From: Promethearchaeota archaeon
GTDB taxonomy: Archaea; Asgardarchaeota; Lokiarchaeia; Sigyniarchaeales; SOKP01
Assembly: GCA_016930515.1 (NCBI GenBank)
Contig: JAFGGO010000061.1
Coordinates: 44,172 to 108,171 of the forward strand
Direction of reading: 5' to 3'
DNA length: 64,000 nt
Position numbers and translations under genes: made by a program
Notes under the pieces: model-generated
What the model was told of the DNA's origin: nothing
Database searches by the model: none
Seen by the model: only the letters and a program-made list of their open reading frames with translations
In this document: one piece after another, positions 30,685 to 38,984 of the stretch
How the letters are laid out: each line of letters begins with the position of its first letter
How positions within the stretch are numbered: position 1 is the stretch's first letter

Positions 30685-31146
30685 ATGGTCGCACTCGATA
30701 TTGACAAAAAAGAAATCATTAACGGGCTTAAAATGGGAATTTATACGAAGGAACACATCCATAGCAATCCATTTCCCGATGAAGACGATTACGACGATAA
30801 TTCTGGTCAGGAACACCACATTTATGTTTATATCAACTCAGACTATGATGTAACGGGAGTAAAATCGTTCTTTGGTGACATGCCGAGCATGTCGGAAATA
30901 GACGCAGAATTAGCGCAAGAAGGGGGCGAAGTAATGATTCCCGTGGTGACCAAGGAAGTGCCAGAAATGAGCGTTCATTTAGGCATGCTCACGCAAGAAG
31001 AATTCATCATCCTTAAAGTATGCGACGGGATGAACACGATACCCCAAGTTGCAAAAATTTCTGGAAAAACTGTAGAAGAAATAGATAAAATGATGCAAAA
31101 ATTACACAAAAAAGGGCTCGTAAAAGTAATCAGAAGAGAATTATAA
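30685..31146 (+). CDS. Protein with C-terminal winged-helix/PqqD-like region; probable N-terminal extension with CxxC
   Basis: 153 aa from ATG; C-terminal EFIILKVCDGMNTIPQVAKISGKTVEEIDKMMQKLHKKGLVKVI. Upstream in-frame codons (open from about 30586) read ENKVKKYFTFIECWAFCDICQDM, suggesting a non-ATG start. Confidence 0.65.
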   Translation: MVALDIDKKEIINGLKMGIYTKEHIHSNPFPDEDDYDDNSGQEHHIYVYINSDYDVTGVKSFFGDMPSMSEIDAELAQEGGEVMIPVVTKEVPEMSVHLGMLTQEEFIILKVCDGMNTIPQVAKISGKTVEEIDKMMQKLHKKGLVKVIRREL

Positions 31147-31163
31147 TTAAAATATAACCATGG

Positions 31164-31820
31164 TCAAGAATCACAACTACCTATTACTTTTTTACCTTCT
31201 TCAAAGCCGAGATGCATTGCTTTAATGTTTAATTCTGGATCTCTCAACCATTCTTTAATTACCTCTTCGTAATGCTTCATTTCAATGAAATGGATTTTTC
31301 CCGTAGCGATCGCAAAGCCAAGCATTATTAAATTAACTTGTTGATTGTGTTTGAAATGATCCAAGGAAACTTGTGTTGCGTTCATAAAATACACGCCGTT
31401 TCTATATCCTTCTAAAGTTTCTTTTATTTCTTCTATGGATGGATACCGCTCGAATCCTGCCGTGATCATAACTCCTGGGATTGTACGATCGTTAATTACA
31501 AATGTTGTTTTACCCGACGCATATATACCTCTCCTTAATGCTTCCACGGGTTCAAAACATATGTATAAATCTGCATCTCCATAACAAATTAATGGAGACT
31601 GGAGATTCCTACGTTCGTCCTCAAAAACTTGCTTTTGATATCTGGTATGGCTTGTAATGGCACCCTCTCGCTGAGCGAGCCCATGCATTTCACTTCCAAA
31701 AGCCCTCTCTATCCCAGCTTTTTGTGCAGCAAACTCGATTAATCTTTTTAAAGTAATGACACCTTGGCCTGCCGTACCTGCAATTACAATATTTATAATA
31801 TCAGTTTCTTTAAAATACAT
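31164..31820 (-). CDS. iorB: Indolepyruvate:ferredoxin oxidoreductase subunit beta
   Basis: 218 aa; IVIAGTAGQGVITLKRLIEFAAQKAG, RAFGSEMHGLAQREGAITSHTRY. Confidence 0.9.
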   Translation of the reverse strand: MYFKETDIINIVIAGTAGQGVITLKRLIEFAAQKAGIERAFGSEMHGLAQREGAITSHTRYQKQVFEDERRNLQSPLICYGDADLYICFEPVEALRRGIYASGKTTFVINDRTIPGVMITAGFERYPSIEEIKETLEGYRNGVYFMNATQVSLDHFKHNQQVNLIMLGFAIATGKIHFIEMKHYEEVIKEWLRDPELNIKAMHLGFEEGKKVIGSCDS

Positions 31821-31851
31821 GATTATTTAATCCTTTCTTTTTTCTTTTAAT

Positions 31852-33801
31852 TCATAACTCGCGGAAAGGCACCTCTACACCTTCTAAAGCATTAATTACA
31901 GACTTGCGAATCGCTCCGTTTGGACAAATTTCATAGCAAACACCGCATTTCACGCATCTATCTTGATCGATTTGCATTTCTTCGATTCCATCGGTTTCTA
32001 CTCTTCTTATAGCAGGACAGCTTAAAATCCTTGCACACTCATAGCACATTTGGCACCCTCCAATAAAGTATGATACATCTTGAACCCGCTTACCTTGTGT
32101 CTCTAACGACCTTATCTGGCTCATTCTCCACCTATTCGCTTGTAAAGCACATTCTCGTTTTACGATTATAACTTTTAATCCCTTTGAGTTTAAGGCCTCA
32201 TCAATGCTTTTTATTAATTTCTTAGGATTGTAAGAATCCTCAACCCTGAGCCATTGTACTCCTATGGATCTGCATATTTTTTCGATCGAAAAACCACTTT
32301 TCGATAGGTATCTTAGCACATCATCTTGGTGGCCTGTCATTGCCGTCCATGAATTTTCAAAAATTATAAGGAGAAAATTCGAATCGTATCCAACAGCCTC
32401 AGCCAAGGGTGCCATACCGGTATGGAAAAAAGTAGAATCTCCTATCATCGCGAGAACTTTTTGATCGGTTTTTGTTGACATTCCAATTGCGGCGCTTATT
32501 CCACCCGACATGCAAATAATGAGGTCGCTGCATTCCTGCGGAGGAAAAAATGACATTACATAACAGCCTATATCTCCACATATTACAGTGTTATCCAGAT
32601 GATTCGTAGCTTTCAGAATGGCGTAAAGAGTAGCGCGTTCGGGGCAACCAGCACAAAATGTTGGGAACCTACTTGGGACGATGTCTTTATAAGAGTTGAA
32701 ATAATCAATTGCCTTCATCATCTGGTCATTTGGATGTTTTCCATATATTTTCGCCAAACATGTAGCAACTAAACCAGTTGAAAATTCATTGTATTTTGGA
32801 AAATATTTTTCACCAAGAACTTCAACTTGAATTTTATGTTCATGCGCGATTCTTGCGATATCCATCTCAAGAAAAGGTTCTAATTCTTCAATAACAACAA
32901 CTTTCTCAAGTGCTTGAAGGAATTTAATAATTTGTTCGTAATTTAAAGGATAAATCATACCCAATTTTAAAACAGGAACATCTCTCAAACCTAATTGTTC
33001 GAGTGCTTCCATGGTATATCCAAAAGGCATTCCACTAGTGATAATTCCTATCTTATTGGTTCCAGCAAATTCAGTGTTGAAACCCAATTCAGGGATGTCT
33101 TTTCGCAGTTGTTCGATTCGTTCATACAATCGGATGTGATTGTTGATTGCGTGGGGTGGTAAGGAGTTAAATTTCGGAATGTTTCTTATAAATTCTCCCT
33201 TCTCCTTGCCCTTAATAATAGGTTCTAGATTTACAAAACCGCGGGAGTGAGCACTTCTCGTCGACGTGCGAAAATTCACAACTAAATCGTATTTTTCAGA
33301 AATTTCAAACGCTAATTTTATCCAATCCTTGCATTCTTGAGGTGTATGGGGTTCTATGGTAGGTAAATGGAACATCCAGGCGTAGAAGCGTTCGTTTTGC
33401 TCCTGATGAGAGCCGAGGCTTCCAGGATCTGACCCAACTACAGTTACTAATCCTCCTGGTTTTGGTCCATTTAGGGCTATAACACTTAAAGCATCGCTCG
33501 CAACATTTAGTCCCACATGTTTCATAGGATTTAAAGCCCTTACACCCGTCCAGGCAGCACCAGCACACGAAGAAGATGCAACTGCTTCATTAACTGCCCA
33601 ATGATGAACCAAGTATTTATGCATTTCTGGTTCTGAATCCAAGATTTGATGGAAATATTCTCCAATATCACTAGTTGGAGTTCCAGGATATTGTGAAACA
33701 TAAGAAACTCCCGCTTCAAGGCAGCCCCTGACAATCGCCTCGTTTCCAAGCATTAATACCCTTCCGTTTTCTCTAGTAAAACGCGTGTCTTTAATAGGCA
33801 A
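31852..33801 (-). CDS. iorA: Indolepyruvate:ferredoxin oxidoreductase subunit alpha
   Basis: 649 aa; GNEAIVRGCLEAGVSYVSQYPGTPTSDIGE, FCAGCPERATLYAI, VICGDIGCYVMSFFPP, C-terminal ferredoxin-like CVKCGVCYEICPNGAI. Confidence 0.93.
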   Translation of the reverse strand: MPIKDTRFTRENGRVLMLGNEAIVRGCLEAGVSYVSQYPGTPTSDIGEYFHQILDSEPEMHKYLVHHWAVNEAVASSSCAGAAWTGVRALNPMKHVGLNVASDALSVIALNGPKPGGLVTVVGSDPGSLGSHQEQNERFYAWMFHLPTIEPHTPQECKDWIKLAFEISEKYDLVVNFRTSTRSAHSRGFVNLEPIIKGKEKGEFIRNIPKFNSLPPHAINNHIRLYERIEQLRKDIPELGFNTEFAGTNKIGIITSGMPFGYTMEALEQLGLRDVPVLKLGMIYPLNYEQIIKFLQALEKVVVIEELEPFLEMDIARIAHEHKIQVEVLGEKYFPKYNEFSTGLVATCLAKIYGKHPNDQMMKAIDYFNSYKDIVPSRFPTFCAGCPERATLYAILKATNHLDNTVICGDIGCYVMSFFPPQECSDLIICMSGGISAAIGMSTKTDQKVLAMIGDSTFFHTGMAPLAEAVGYDSNFLLIIFENSWTAMTGHQDDVLRYLSKSGFSIEKICRSIGVQWLRVEDSYNPKKLIKSIDEALNSKGLKVIIVKRECALQANRWRMSQIRSLETQGKRVQDVSYFIGGCQMCYECARILSCPAIRRVETDGIEEMQIDQDRCVKCGVCYEICPNGAIRKSVINALEGVEVPFREL

Positions 33802-33988
33802 AATATTCTCATTTGATCTTTTATTGCTCTGTATTTTTTAAAATTGATAATAGAAAAAAAATTTTATTGATATAAAAAATAACAATTCTCTTTCATTGAC
33901 GAAATAATGAATAATTTGAAAGAAGCTCCTATGGACAAAAATTCAAAAATTTATTTAAATTTGAACAACTTTACGACATAAGGACATC

Positions 33989-34261
33989 ATGATTGACGCA
34001 AGTAATATAGCTGAATTGGAGAAACAAGCCTATAGGAATTTCGAACGGATTCAAAAATCTTTGATTGGATTGTACGAAGTATTAAGCATTACCTACGGAG
34101 AGACATCTGAAAACATTTGTTTTAAGGCTGGACAAGATAACATCATAGGACTTTATGAAAATCTTCTCGAGCTTCTCCTCAACGAAAAAGGCTTGAACCA
34201 CTTAGTCCGAAGCATAAAAGATTCAAAAATAAAGCTCGATGTTACGTTAAGTGAGTATTAA
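33989..34261 (+). CDS. Small helical protein, paralogue of 37556..37864
   Basis: 90 aa; NFERIQKSLIGLYEVL...GQDNIIGLYENLLELLLNEKGLNHL aligns with the 37.6 kb ORF. Confidence 0.7.
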   Translation: MIDASNIAELEKQAYRNFERIQKSLIGLYEVLSITYGETSENICFKAGQDNIIGLYENLLELLLNEKGLNHLVRSIKDSKIKLDVTLSEY

Positions 34262-34323
34262 CTATTTCTTTTTTATTAAAAATGTTATGCATTAAAAAAT
34301 TAATTAAAAAAAAGAGTTAAAAA

Positions 34324-34740
34324 TTAAGGAAGGGAATTTAGAAAAGCATTAAATATTTGTTGAGTTGCCTCGGGTAGATCCTTTATAATTTTTCTTACTT
34401 TTTCTTCAAAATCTTGTTTTGATCCCGTTTCTTTTAAAACATAATTGTCAATATCCTTGAAAACGCTAACTATCTTCTCGTAAGCCATAATGATATTGTC
34501 GAGATTCTTGCTAACGTTTATCTTCCAATCTGCGTCTAAATCGGACTTTTTCTTGTCCTTGTCTTTATCCTTGTCCTTATCTTTCTTGTCTTTATCCTTG
34601 TCTTTATCCTTGTCCTTATCTTTCTTGTCTTTATCCTTGTCCTTATCTTTCTTGTCTTTATCCTTGTCCTTATCTTTCTTGTCTTTATCCTTGTCCTTGT
34701 CTTTCTTGTCTTTATCCTTGTCTTTATCTTCTTTTCCCAT
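34324..34740 (-). CDS. Lys-Asp repeat protein with C-terminal helical domain
   Basis: MGKEDKDKDKDKKDKDKDKDKK... then DADWKINVSKNLDNIIMAYEKIVSVFKDIDNYVLK...; likely start MGKED at 34740. Confidence 0.7.
   Translation of the reverse strand: MGKEDKDKDKDKKDKDKDKDKKDKDKDKDKKDKDKDKDKKDKDKDKDKDKDKKDKDKDKDKDKKKSDLDADWKINVSKNLDNIIMAYEKIVSVFKDIDNYVLKETGSKQDFEEKVRKIIKDLPEATQQIFNAFLNSLP
34552..34735. repeat. Tandem repeat, about 27-nt unit (tctttatccttgtccttatctttcttg), encoding KDKDKDKKD-type repeats
   Basis: Visible direct repetition of tctttatccttgtccttatctttcttg with minor variants. Confidence 0.85.
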
Positions 34741-34850
34741 AAAAATCAACATAAAATAGTTTTAGTTCAAATAAGCTAAGTGTGTATTTAAATTTTGGTT
34801 TAGTCTAAAAAATCAGATTTATTTAATATATTTTAAAGACTCTTTTGTTT

Positions 34851-35003
34851 TCAAAAAAGCTTTCTTATTTCCTTAATCAAGGAAGATCCTTCTTTACATT
34901 TTCCTTTCAATAATTCATGCATTTCTATATCTTTTTCTTGAACCACCCCATCGATCTTTATAACATCAGCTACACCCGAAATCACCTGTAGAATATTTCC
35001 CAT
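34851..35003 (-). CDS. Possible small protein
   Basis: Reverse complement ORF MGNILQVISGVADVIKIDGVVQEKDIEMHELLKGKCKEGSSLIKEIRKLF-stop (50 aa); fills an otherwise empty gap. Confidence 0.35.
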   Translation of the reverse strand: MGNILQVISGVADVIKIDGVVQEKDIEMHELLKGKCKEGSSLIKEIRKLF

Positions 35004-35015
35004 ATTGTGAGAATA

Positions 35016-35240
35016 TTAGTCCTTTAATTTGTTATTCATAATGGCGTTATTATTATATTCAACATGTATGAGAAAAATGATAATGATGATGGAAGTGATA
35101 ATTGATGGAAGATAATTTAGGATGATAATAAATTCGTTTTCTGAATCGTAAAGGCTGTAATTAAACCCAGAGAGATAAATTACGATAGATATGGGAAAAT
35201 AGATGAAGAATGATGCAATCATGCAATAACACCATTTCAC
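35016..35240 (-). CDS. Small membrane protein with two predicted TM segments
   Basis: 74 aa; two hydrophobic stretches (MIASFFIYFPISIVIYLSGF; LPSIITSIIIIIFLIHV). Confidence 0.45.
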   Translation of the reverse strand: MKWCYCMIASFFIYFPISIVIYLSGFNYSLYDSENEFIIILNYLPSIITSIIIIIFLIHVEYNNNAIMNNKLKD

Positions 35241-35310
35241 ACTCTTTCCTATCTTGTTCTTAAATTAAGCCATTTTAGAGGGAAGGACAAGATAAATCCA
35301 ATTAAATAAT

Positions 35311-35880
35311 TCAAGCAACAAATTTTTCAATTGAATCTTGTTTTGAATTCGTCTTTTCATCTCTCTTTACAAGATGATCTAATAAAGAATAGAAGGTTTC
35401 TTTGATATTATAATTTGATTTTGCCGATGTTTTCATGTATCCAAAACATCGTTCATTACTCTCAACAATATGATTTGCAAACTTATCTAGATTAATATGG
35501 TTAGCGTCTTCCAAATCCGATTTAGTGCCTACGAGAAGAAGTGGAAAATCTCCTCTTTCCATCAATAAATTCATCCATCCTTCTATTCCCATTGAAGAAG
35601 CAAACCTAGAAAGGTCAAACAATAACATGGCACCAACGGCACCACTTATAAAATTTGGTAGCATGAATCGAAATTGCTCTTGGCCTCCAAAATCCCAAAA
35701 GATAACATTGTATTCATTGCCCTTGTGGTCGATTTTAATCGTCTTGCTAAAGAAACCGATACCTTTGGTCATGAGAGAATTATCGTCAAATATATCATTG
35801 ATGTATCTATCTAATAAGGAGGTCTTTCCAACGGCACCATCCCCAGCAACTATGATTTTAATTGTTTTAATTTGTTCCAT
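35311..35880 (-). CDS. Ras/Rab/Arf-like small GTPase
   Basis: IKIIVAGDGAVGKTSLLDRYI (G1), WDFGGQEQFR (G3), VGTKSDLE (G4), KTSAKSN (G5). Likely start MEQIKTIK at 35880 (ORF track end 35988). Confidence 0.9.
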   Translation of the reverse strand: MEQIKTIKIIVAGDGAVGKTSLLDRYINDIFDDNSLMTKGIGFFSKTIKIDHKGNEYNVIFWDFGGQEQFRFMLPNFISGAVGAMLLFDLSRFASSMGIEGWMNLLMERGDFPLLLVGTKSDLEDANHINLDKFANHIVESNERCFGYMKTSAKSNYNIKETFYSLLDHLVKRDEKTNSKQDSIEKFVA

Positions 35881-35977
35881 TTCAAGTAATGAATGGTGAA
35901 AATGGTTTTTAAAAATCAGTACAAACATGCTAGTTTCGTTATTATGAAACATACGATTTGAAAAAGAATATTTTTGA

Positions 35978-37189
35978 TCAATACCCAAAAACCATTACAA
36001 CTGTCATAATGGCACCTGATATTATTGGAACAGTAAAATTATCGTTCATATCAAGTGGTAATACCTCAGCAATAGGTGCAACAAGTCCTCCACAAATTAA
36101 TATGACTGGCGATATATCTAATAAGTGATACAAGATAAATCCAGTAATCAAAACGCTTCCGAAATAAGCTAGCGTGCCTTCAACCGTTTTAGTATTAAAT
36201 ATTTTATACTTTCCAAACGCTAAACCAAAAATTTTACTAAAAATATCGCCAAATATGAGAAATATTATTGAAATCATTGCGATATTTTTCTGGAACACGA
36301 GAATCGAGAAGAAACTAGCTAATAAAAAAATCGTCATTGAAGAAAAACACTTCTGTTCAGTTTTTCTAAATATGGATTTTATCTTTTCTGTTAAAAATTC
36401 ATTAGCCTGCTTCAAAACGAACCTAATTATATCAATAACAGTAAAGATTGCCGTTATAATCCCAATTAGAATTAATGTATTAATTAAGGAATTAAAAACA
36501 TAAAATACAACGAAAACGATCGCAAAAGGTCTTGCAGCAACCCTCCACCAGTATGTTTTAAAATTTTCATCCAAAATTACGATTTTTCGTTCTTTGATAA
36601 TTTTATATAAACCTACGATTCCAATATGAATGGTAATTAACAAAAAGATGATATTATATTGGGAATTGGCGTAGTAATAAAATATGCTGAAATCAAGAAC
36701 AGGAAACAATACTATTGGAAGTAGCGTACCAATTCGGGCAATATAATAGAAAATCATGAGAATAATGATAATATAACAAATAATTAGCAATATTACCAAA
36801 CTCTCTAAAAAATAGTTTATCAAGCAACAAAGTAAAATCCCCGTGGCAGTTGCAACGCCTTGACCGCCCTTAAATTTCAAATAAAAAGGAAAAACATGGC
36901 CTATAATAGTTGCAAGACCGGATAGTTGAATTACAAGGAAATTTGCTCCAAATAAAGAAGCAATTAACATTGCTAGAAGACCTTTAACTACGTCGTATAT
37001 TCCGGTAAGCATAGCATAAGGGAATCCGAGTACGAAATATGCATTGGAGGTTCCAGGGTTGCCAGTTCCATGGCATCTAATATCGATGTGCTTTATTTTT
37101 CCGAAGATATATGCTGGTAATATTGAGCCAATCAAATATCCTAAAAAAATACTCAATATACTTGCTGGGACATTAATATCAAAAGCCAA
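35978..37189 (-). CDS. Membrane fusion protein: PlsY-like glycerol-3-phosphate acyltransferase domain plus dolichol-kinase/phytol-kinase (CTP-transferase)-like domain
   Basis: 403 aa; N-term GYLIGSILPAYIFGK, CHGTGNPGTSNAY, GHVFPFYLKFKGGQGVATATG; C-term GDIFSKIFGLAFGKYKIFNTKTVEGTLAYFGSVL...APIAEVLPLDMNDNFTVPI. Confidence 0.82.
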   Translation of the reverse strand: MAFDINVPASILSIFLGYLIGSILPAYIFGKIKHIDIRCHGTGNPGTSNAYFVLGFPYAMLTGIYDVVKGLLAMLIASLFGANFLVIQLSGLATIIGHVFPFYLKFKGGQGVATATGILLCCLINYFLESLVILLIICYIIIILMIFYYIARIGTLLPIVLFPVLDFSIFYYYANSQYNIIFLLITIHIGIVGLYKIIKERKIVILDENFKTYWWRVAARPFAIVFVVFYVFNSLINTLILIGIITAIFTVIDIIRFVLKQANEFLTEKIKSIFRKTEQKCFSSMTIFLLASFFSILVFQKNIAMISIIFLIFGDIFSKIFGLAFGKYKIFNTKTVEGTLAYFGSVLITGFILYHLLDISPVILICGGLVAPIAEVLPLDMNDNFTVPIISGAIMTVVMVFGY

Positions 37190-37329
37190 GAGGCAATATC
37201 ATCTTTAGAGAATTGTTAAATTATAATCTTTAAATCAATATTTATTGATGTATTATTTATAAATTGAGTTTAACTTAAGATGGAAAAAAAAAAGATTTAC
37301 AGCTTGCTAGATTTTTTGTATCACTATTG

Positions 37330-37436
37330 ATCGGAATGGATCTTTATGAATCAGGTGATGATCGATGTCGTCCTTTATGGGCCTCTTTGATCGTCCTGAA
37401 CGCGCATTTATCGCGGTTCAGATCCATTTTGGTCTA
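37330..37436. ncRNA. Candidate structured RNA element in the intergenic region (possible C/D-box-like)
   Basis: GC-richer island in an AT-rich intergenic region; 9-bp outer inverted repeat aatggatct/agatccatt enclosing hairpin-like ctgaacgcg-catttat-cgcggttcag; contains gtgatga (C-box consensus RUGAUGA) and ctga (D-box). Strand uncertain. Confidence 0.3.
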
Positions 37437-37555
37437 CGAATTTAGATTATGGTTAACAGTTTTTTCGATTTCGATAATAAAATAATGGATCTCAGTATAG
37501 ATTTTGACGGAAATGTATACTTTTATATACCTTATTTTACATTAATATATTAGAG

Positions 37556-37864
37556 GTGATAAAAACGATCAAATCGAATTTTACTTACGACACGACAAAA
37601 AAAGCCGAAGATAATTTCAGGAAAATTCAGCAAGCGATTAAAGGATTGTACGACATTATAAACTTCAATTTCGTGGAACCCGAGGAGAAGGTTTTTCTTG
37701 AAGCGGGAGAAGATAATTTAATAGGATTGTATAACAACTTAATCGAACTACTCACAAACGAATATGGTTTGAGACATTTAACAAAAAAAATTAATCGATC
37801 GGAAATCGACCTCAACATCGTGCTCAACGAACTGGAAGCTCGTGAATTTCTTGAACAAGAATAG
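37556..37864 (+). CDS. Small helical protein, paralogue of 33989..34261
   Basis: 102 aa, GTG start; NFRKIQQAIKGLYDIINF...GEDNLIGLYNNLIELLTNEYGLRHL. Confidence 0.7.
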   Translation: MIKTIKSNFTYDTTKKAEDNFRKIQQAIKGLYDIINFNFVEPEEKVFLEAGEDNLIGLYNNLIELLTNEYGLRHLTKKINRSEIDLNIVLNELEAREFLEQE

Positions 37865-37926
37865 TGCAAAACCTACTCCAGTCCAAATTGGCAAACCTTT
37901 TATTTTCTATATCAATCATAAAGTTA

Positions 37927-38469
37927 ATGGTACAAAAAGCATATACCATAGAGGATTTCATCCTTGATATAAAGAATCGGAATTTAAGAGTGGACGACCC
38001 TAGAAAGTATAATGCAACTGTTGATTGGCCCGAAGGTCATTTAGGGACCTACATTCACGACATGCGAGCGGATAGCAATCAGGAAATAAAAAATCAGATC
38101 AGTACGATTTTTCAACAACTCTATAATAATGTTATTTTAGTTCAAGTCCATTCGATGGGTCGATTATCCGATGAGTACATTGAAAAGATGTGTTATGATT
38201 TGAACATGCCTAAATCAAGAATATCAAACAATTTATTGGATAGCGTGCTAAAAATGGTAGCTGAATGGTCCATAGAAAATACTAGCTTAATAATATGGAA
38301 ACGAGGAAAAGAAAACCAATTTGAAAAAGGCAAAGAAGAAGCGTTTCTATTTGCTGAGAAATGCGCAGAACACCTAAATTGGCTCTTAATGGAATCTGAA
38401 AGAAATGTACCGATCGAACTCGGCAACGATCTCACGAAACCGAATCGATTAAAACCCATTTTCTCTTAA
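37927..38469 (+). CDS. Hypothetical protein
   Basis: Likely start MVQKAYTIEDFILDIKNRN at 37927; no recognised domain. Confidence 0.55.
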   Translation: MVQKAYTIEDFILDIKNRNLRVDDPRKYNATVDWPEGHLGTYIHDMRADSNQEIKNQISTIFQQLYNNVILVQVHSMGRLSDEYIEKMCYDLNMPKSRISNNLLDSVLKMVAEWSIENTSLIIWKRGKENQFEKGKEEAFLFAEKCAEHLNWLLMESERNVPIELGNDLTKPNRLKPIFS

Positions 38470-38509
38470 AATATTAACTACTTAGAATTTAAGTCACTAT
38501 GTTGATTGA

Positions 38510-38929
38510 TTAAAAAATATCGCAATTATTGGATGTGAAAGGATGCCAGATTCTTGTCCTGAAACTTCTTGTCTTACTTCATTTTTAGAAAAAAAACATT
38601 TTTAAAAATTAAAACAAAGATTCAATTTTTAATAGGTTTCTTTTCTTGTAGAGGTTGTCCTGGGCGCAGGATCTTCAGATTTATCAGGAATTTAAAAGAA
38701 GAAATTGGTCTTTATGTCGTTCATATCGCATCTTGCGTGTTAAAAGGAACTCCTTTTCCGAAAGGCCTCTATAAAAAAGAAATCATAAAAACCATCAGAA
38801 ATGGGTGTTAATGTGGTTTTAAGAAGCGACGATAACTACCAAAGGGAACTTAAAATCAAAAAAAAAACGAGCAAAATTGAAAACTACGAGGAAATAAAGG
38901 GCTTGCTCGATGATAAAAAATATAGGTAG
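38510..38929 (+). pseudogene. Frameshifted CGGC-domain (cysteine-rich) protein gene
   Basis: Frame 1 reads KNIAIIGCERMPDSCPETSCLTSFLEKK up to the A8 run at 38589-38596; the shifted frame continues TFLKIKTKIQFLIGFFSCRGCPGRRIFRF...YVVHIASCVLKGTPFPKG, matching CGGC-domain order. A third frame (38801-38929) may hold the C-terminus. Confidence 0.6.
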
Positions 38930-38984
38930 CGTAATTTTAAATTTTTGTAATAAAATTTTTTTAGCATTAAATTATCTTATCATA

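Noticed and set aside
34552-34735. CRISPR-like array
   Set aside because: Repeats are contiguous without unique spacers and are in frame within a coding gene.
34490-34759. + strand ORF of 89 aa rich in SLSLSLSFLSLS
   Set aside because: Antisense shadow of the KDKDKD repeat gene; low-complexity mirror of the tandem repeat.
37400-37436. tRNA T-arm-like string gcggttcagatcc
   Set aside because: Flanking bases do not form a T-stem, and no acceptor, D-arm or anticodon arm could be assembled.
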